From an uncultured Clostridia bacterium (GTDB lineage Bacteria; Bacillota; Clostridia; TANB77; CAG-508), in the NCBI GenBank assembly GCA_947631745.1, contig CANRMM010000009.1, forward strand, positions 1 through 40,301: 40,301 bases of DNA, written 5' to 3'. The notes beneath the pieces were generated by a model. The model was not told where the DNA came from, did no database searches, and saw only the letters and a program-made list of their open reading frames with translations. Shown in pieces: positions 40,232 through 40,301 of this stretch. The position numbers and the translations under genes are program-made. Numbering within the stretch: the first letter of the stretch is position 1; each line of letters begins with the position of its first letter.

Positions 40232-40301
40232 TGTCAAGTAAAATTGATAAAAAATTGCAAAATAGAATTGATAAAAAGTTGCAATGTCCATTTTCCAGAA
40301 A
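40232..40301. repeat. Possible insertion-sequence end with direct repeats
   Basis: TGTCAAGT (40232-40239) is followed by two near-identical units, AATTGATAAAAAATTGCAA (40242-40260) and AATTGATAAAAAGTTGCAA (40266-40284), spaced 24 bases apart. A TG start with several short repeats close behind is typical of IS21-family ends. The window stops before any transposase gene, so this is inferred. Confidence 0.45.

Overview
The window is one strongly AT-rich stretch of a Bacillota chromosome. The gene content points to a spore-forming member of the Clostridia, probably a gut lineage; this is inferred from gene families and codon use, and no species is claimed. Clues are a complete pro-sigma-K gene, IreB with RuvX and a DUF1292 protein, RbgA, Mini-ribonuclease III, RecN behind a Firmicute-type LexA box, an LPQTG sortase signal, and near-consensus AGGAGG ribosome sites and TTGACA/TATAAT promoters. 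No gap without a gene exceeds about 300 bases.

Layout. 1-80: short direct repeats resembling the end of an insertion sequence. 199-1473: membrane protein of unknown role. 1621-4062: rpsO-pnp with a hairpin between them. 4268-5503: membrane-bound glycosyltransferase. 5656-8521: operon of an AIM24-like protein, a P-loop protein with an Asp23/Gls24-like C-terminus, and a cytidylate kinase-acyltransferase fusion. 8649-11122: typA/bipA and a TrmR-like methyltransferase. 11200-15313: a large cell-wall-anchored surface protein that appears split by a one-base frameshift and carries 16 PVEDK repeats. 15381-15938 (minus): CmpB-like membrane protein. 16134-17363: TrhP-like U32 protein. 17416-18243 (minus): DUF368 membrane protein. 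18378-19082: sigK.

19253-25409 is a mostly co-directional run: MetA (acetyl-CoA type by its key residue), a small membrane protein, an 857-residue TadZ/MinD-like protein with AT-hook motifs, a GAF plus degenerate GGDEF membrane protein, then ireB-ruvX-DUF1292. 25534-29721 holds a small membrane protein, an acyltransferase-3 protein, Maf, RbgA, MrnC and a YgjV-like protein. tRNA-Glu(CUC) follows on the minus strand. 29996-36522: recN (SOS-type operator), lysS, a HExxH protein, a site-2 protease homologue, tsaD and a phosphoesterase. 36594-39981: tig-clpP-clpX. 40070-40143: tRNA-Gly(UCC). The last ~70 bases carry repeats that mirror those at the start of the window.

Most genes are housekeeping: translation, ribosome and tRNA maturation, RNA decay, protein quality control and DNA repair. 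The TrmR-like and TrhP-like genes act on the same tRNA wobble modification in Bacillus but are separated here by the surface-protein block, which looks like an insertion. The least explained part is 20169-24273: a VirB2-like small membrane protein, a TadZ-like ATPase with a defective P-loop and DNA-binding-like motifs, and a signalling-like protein with a broken GGDEF motif.
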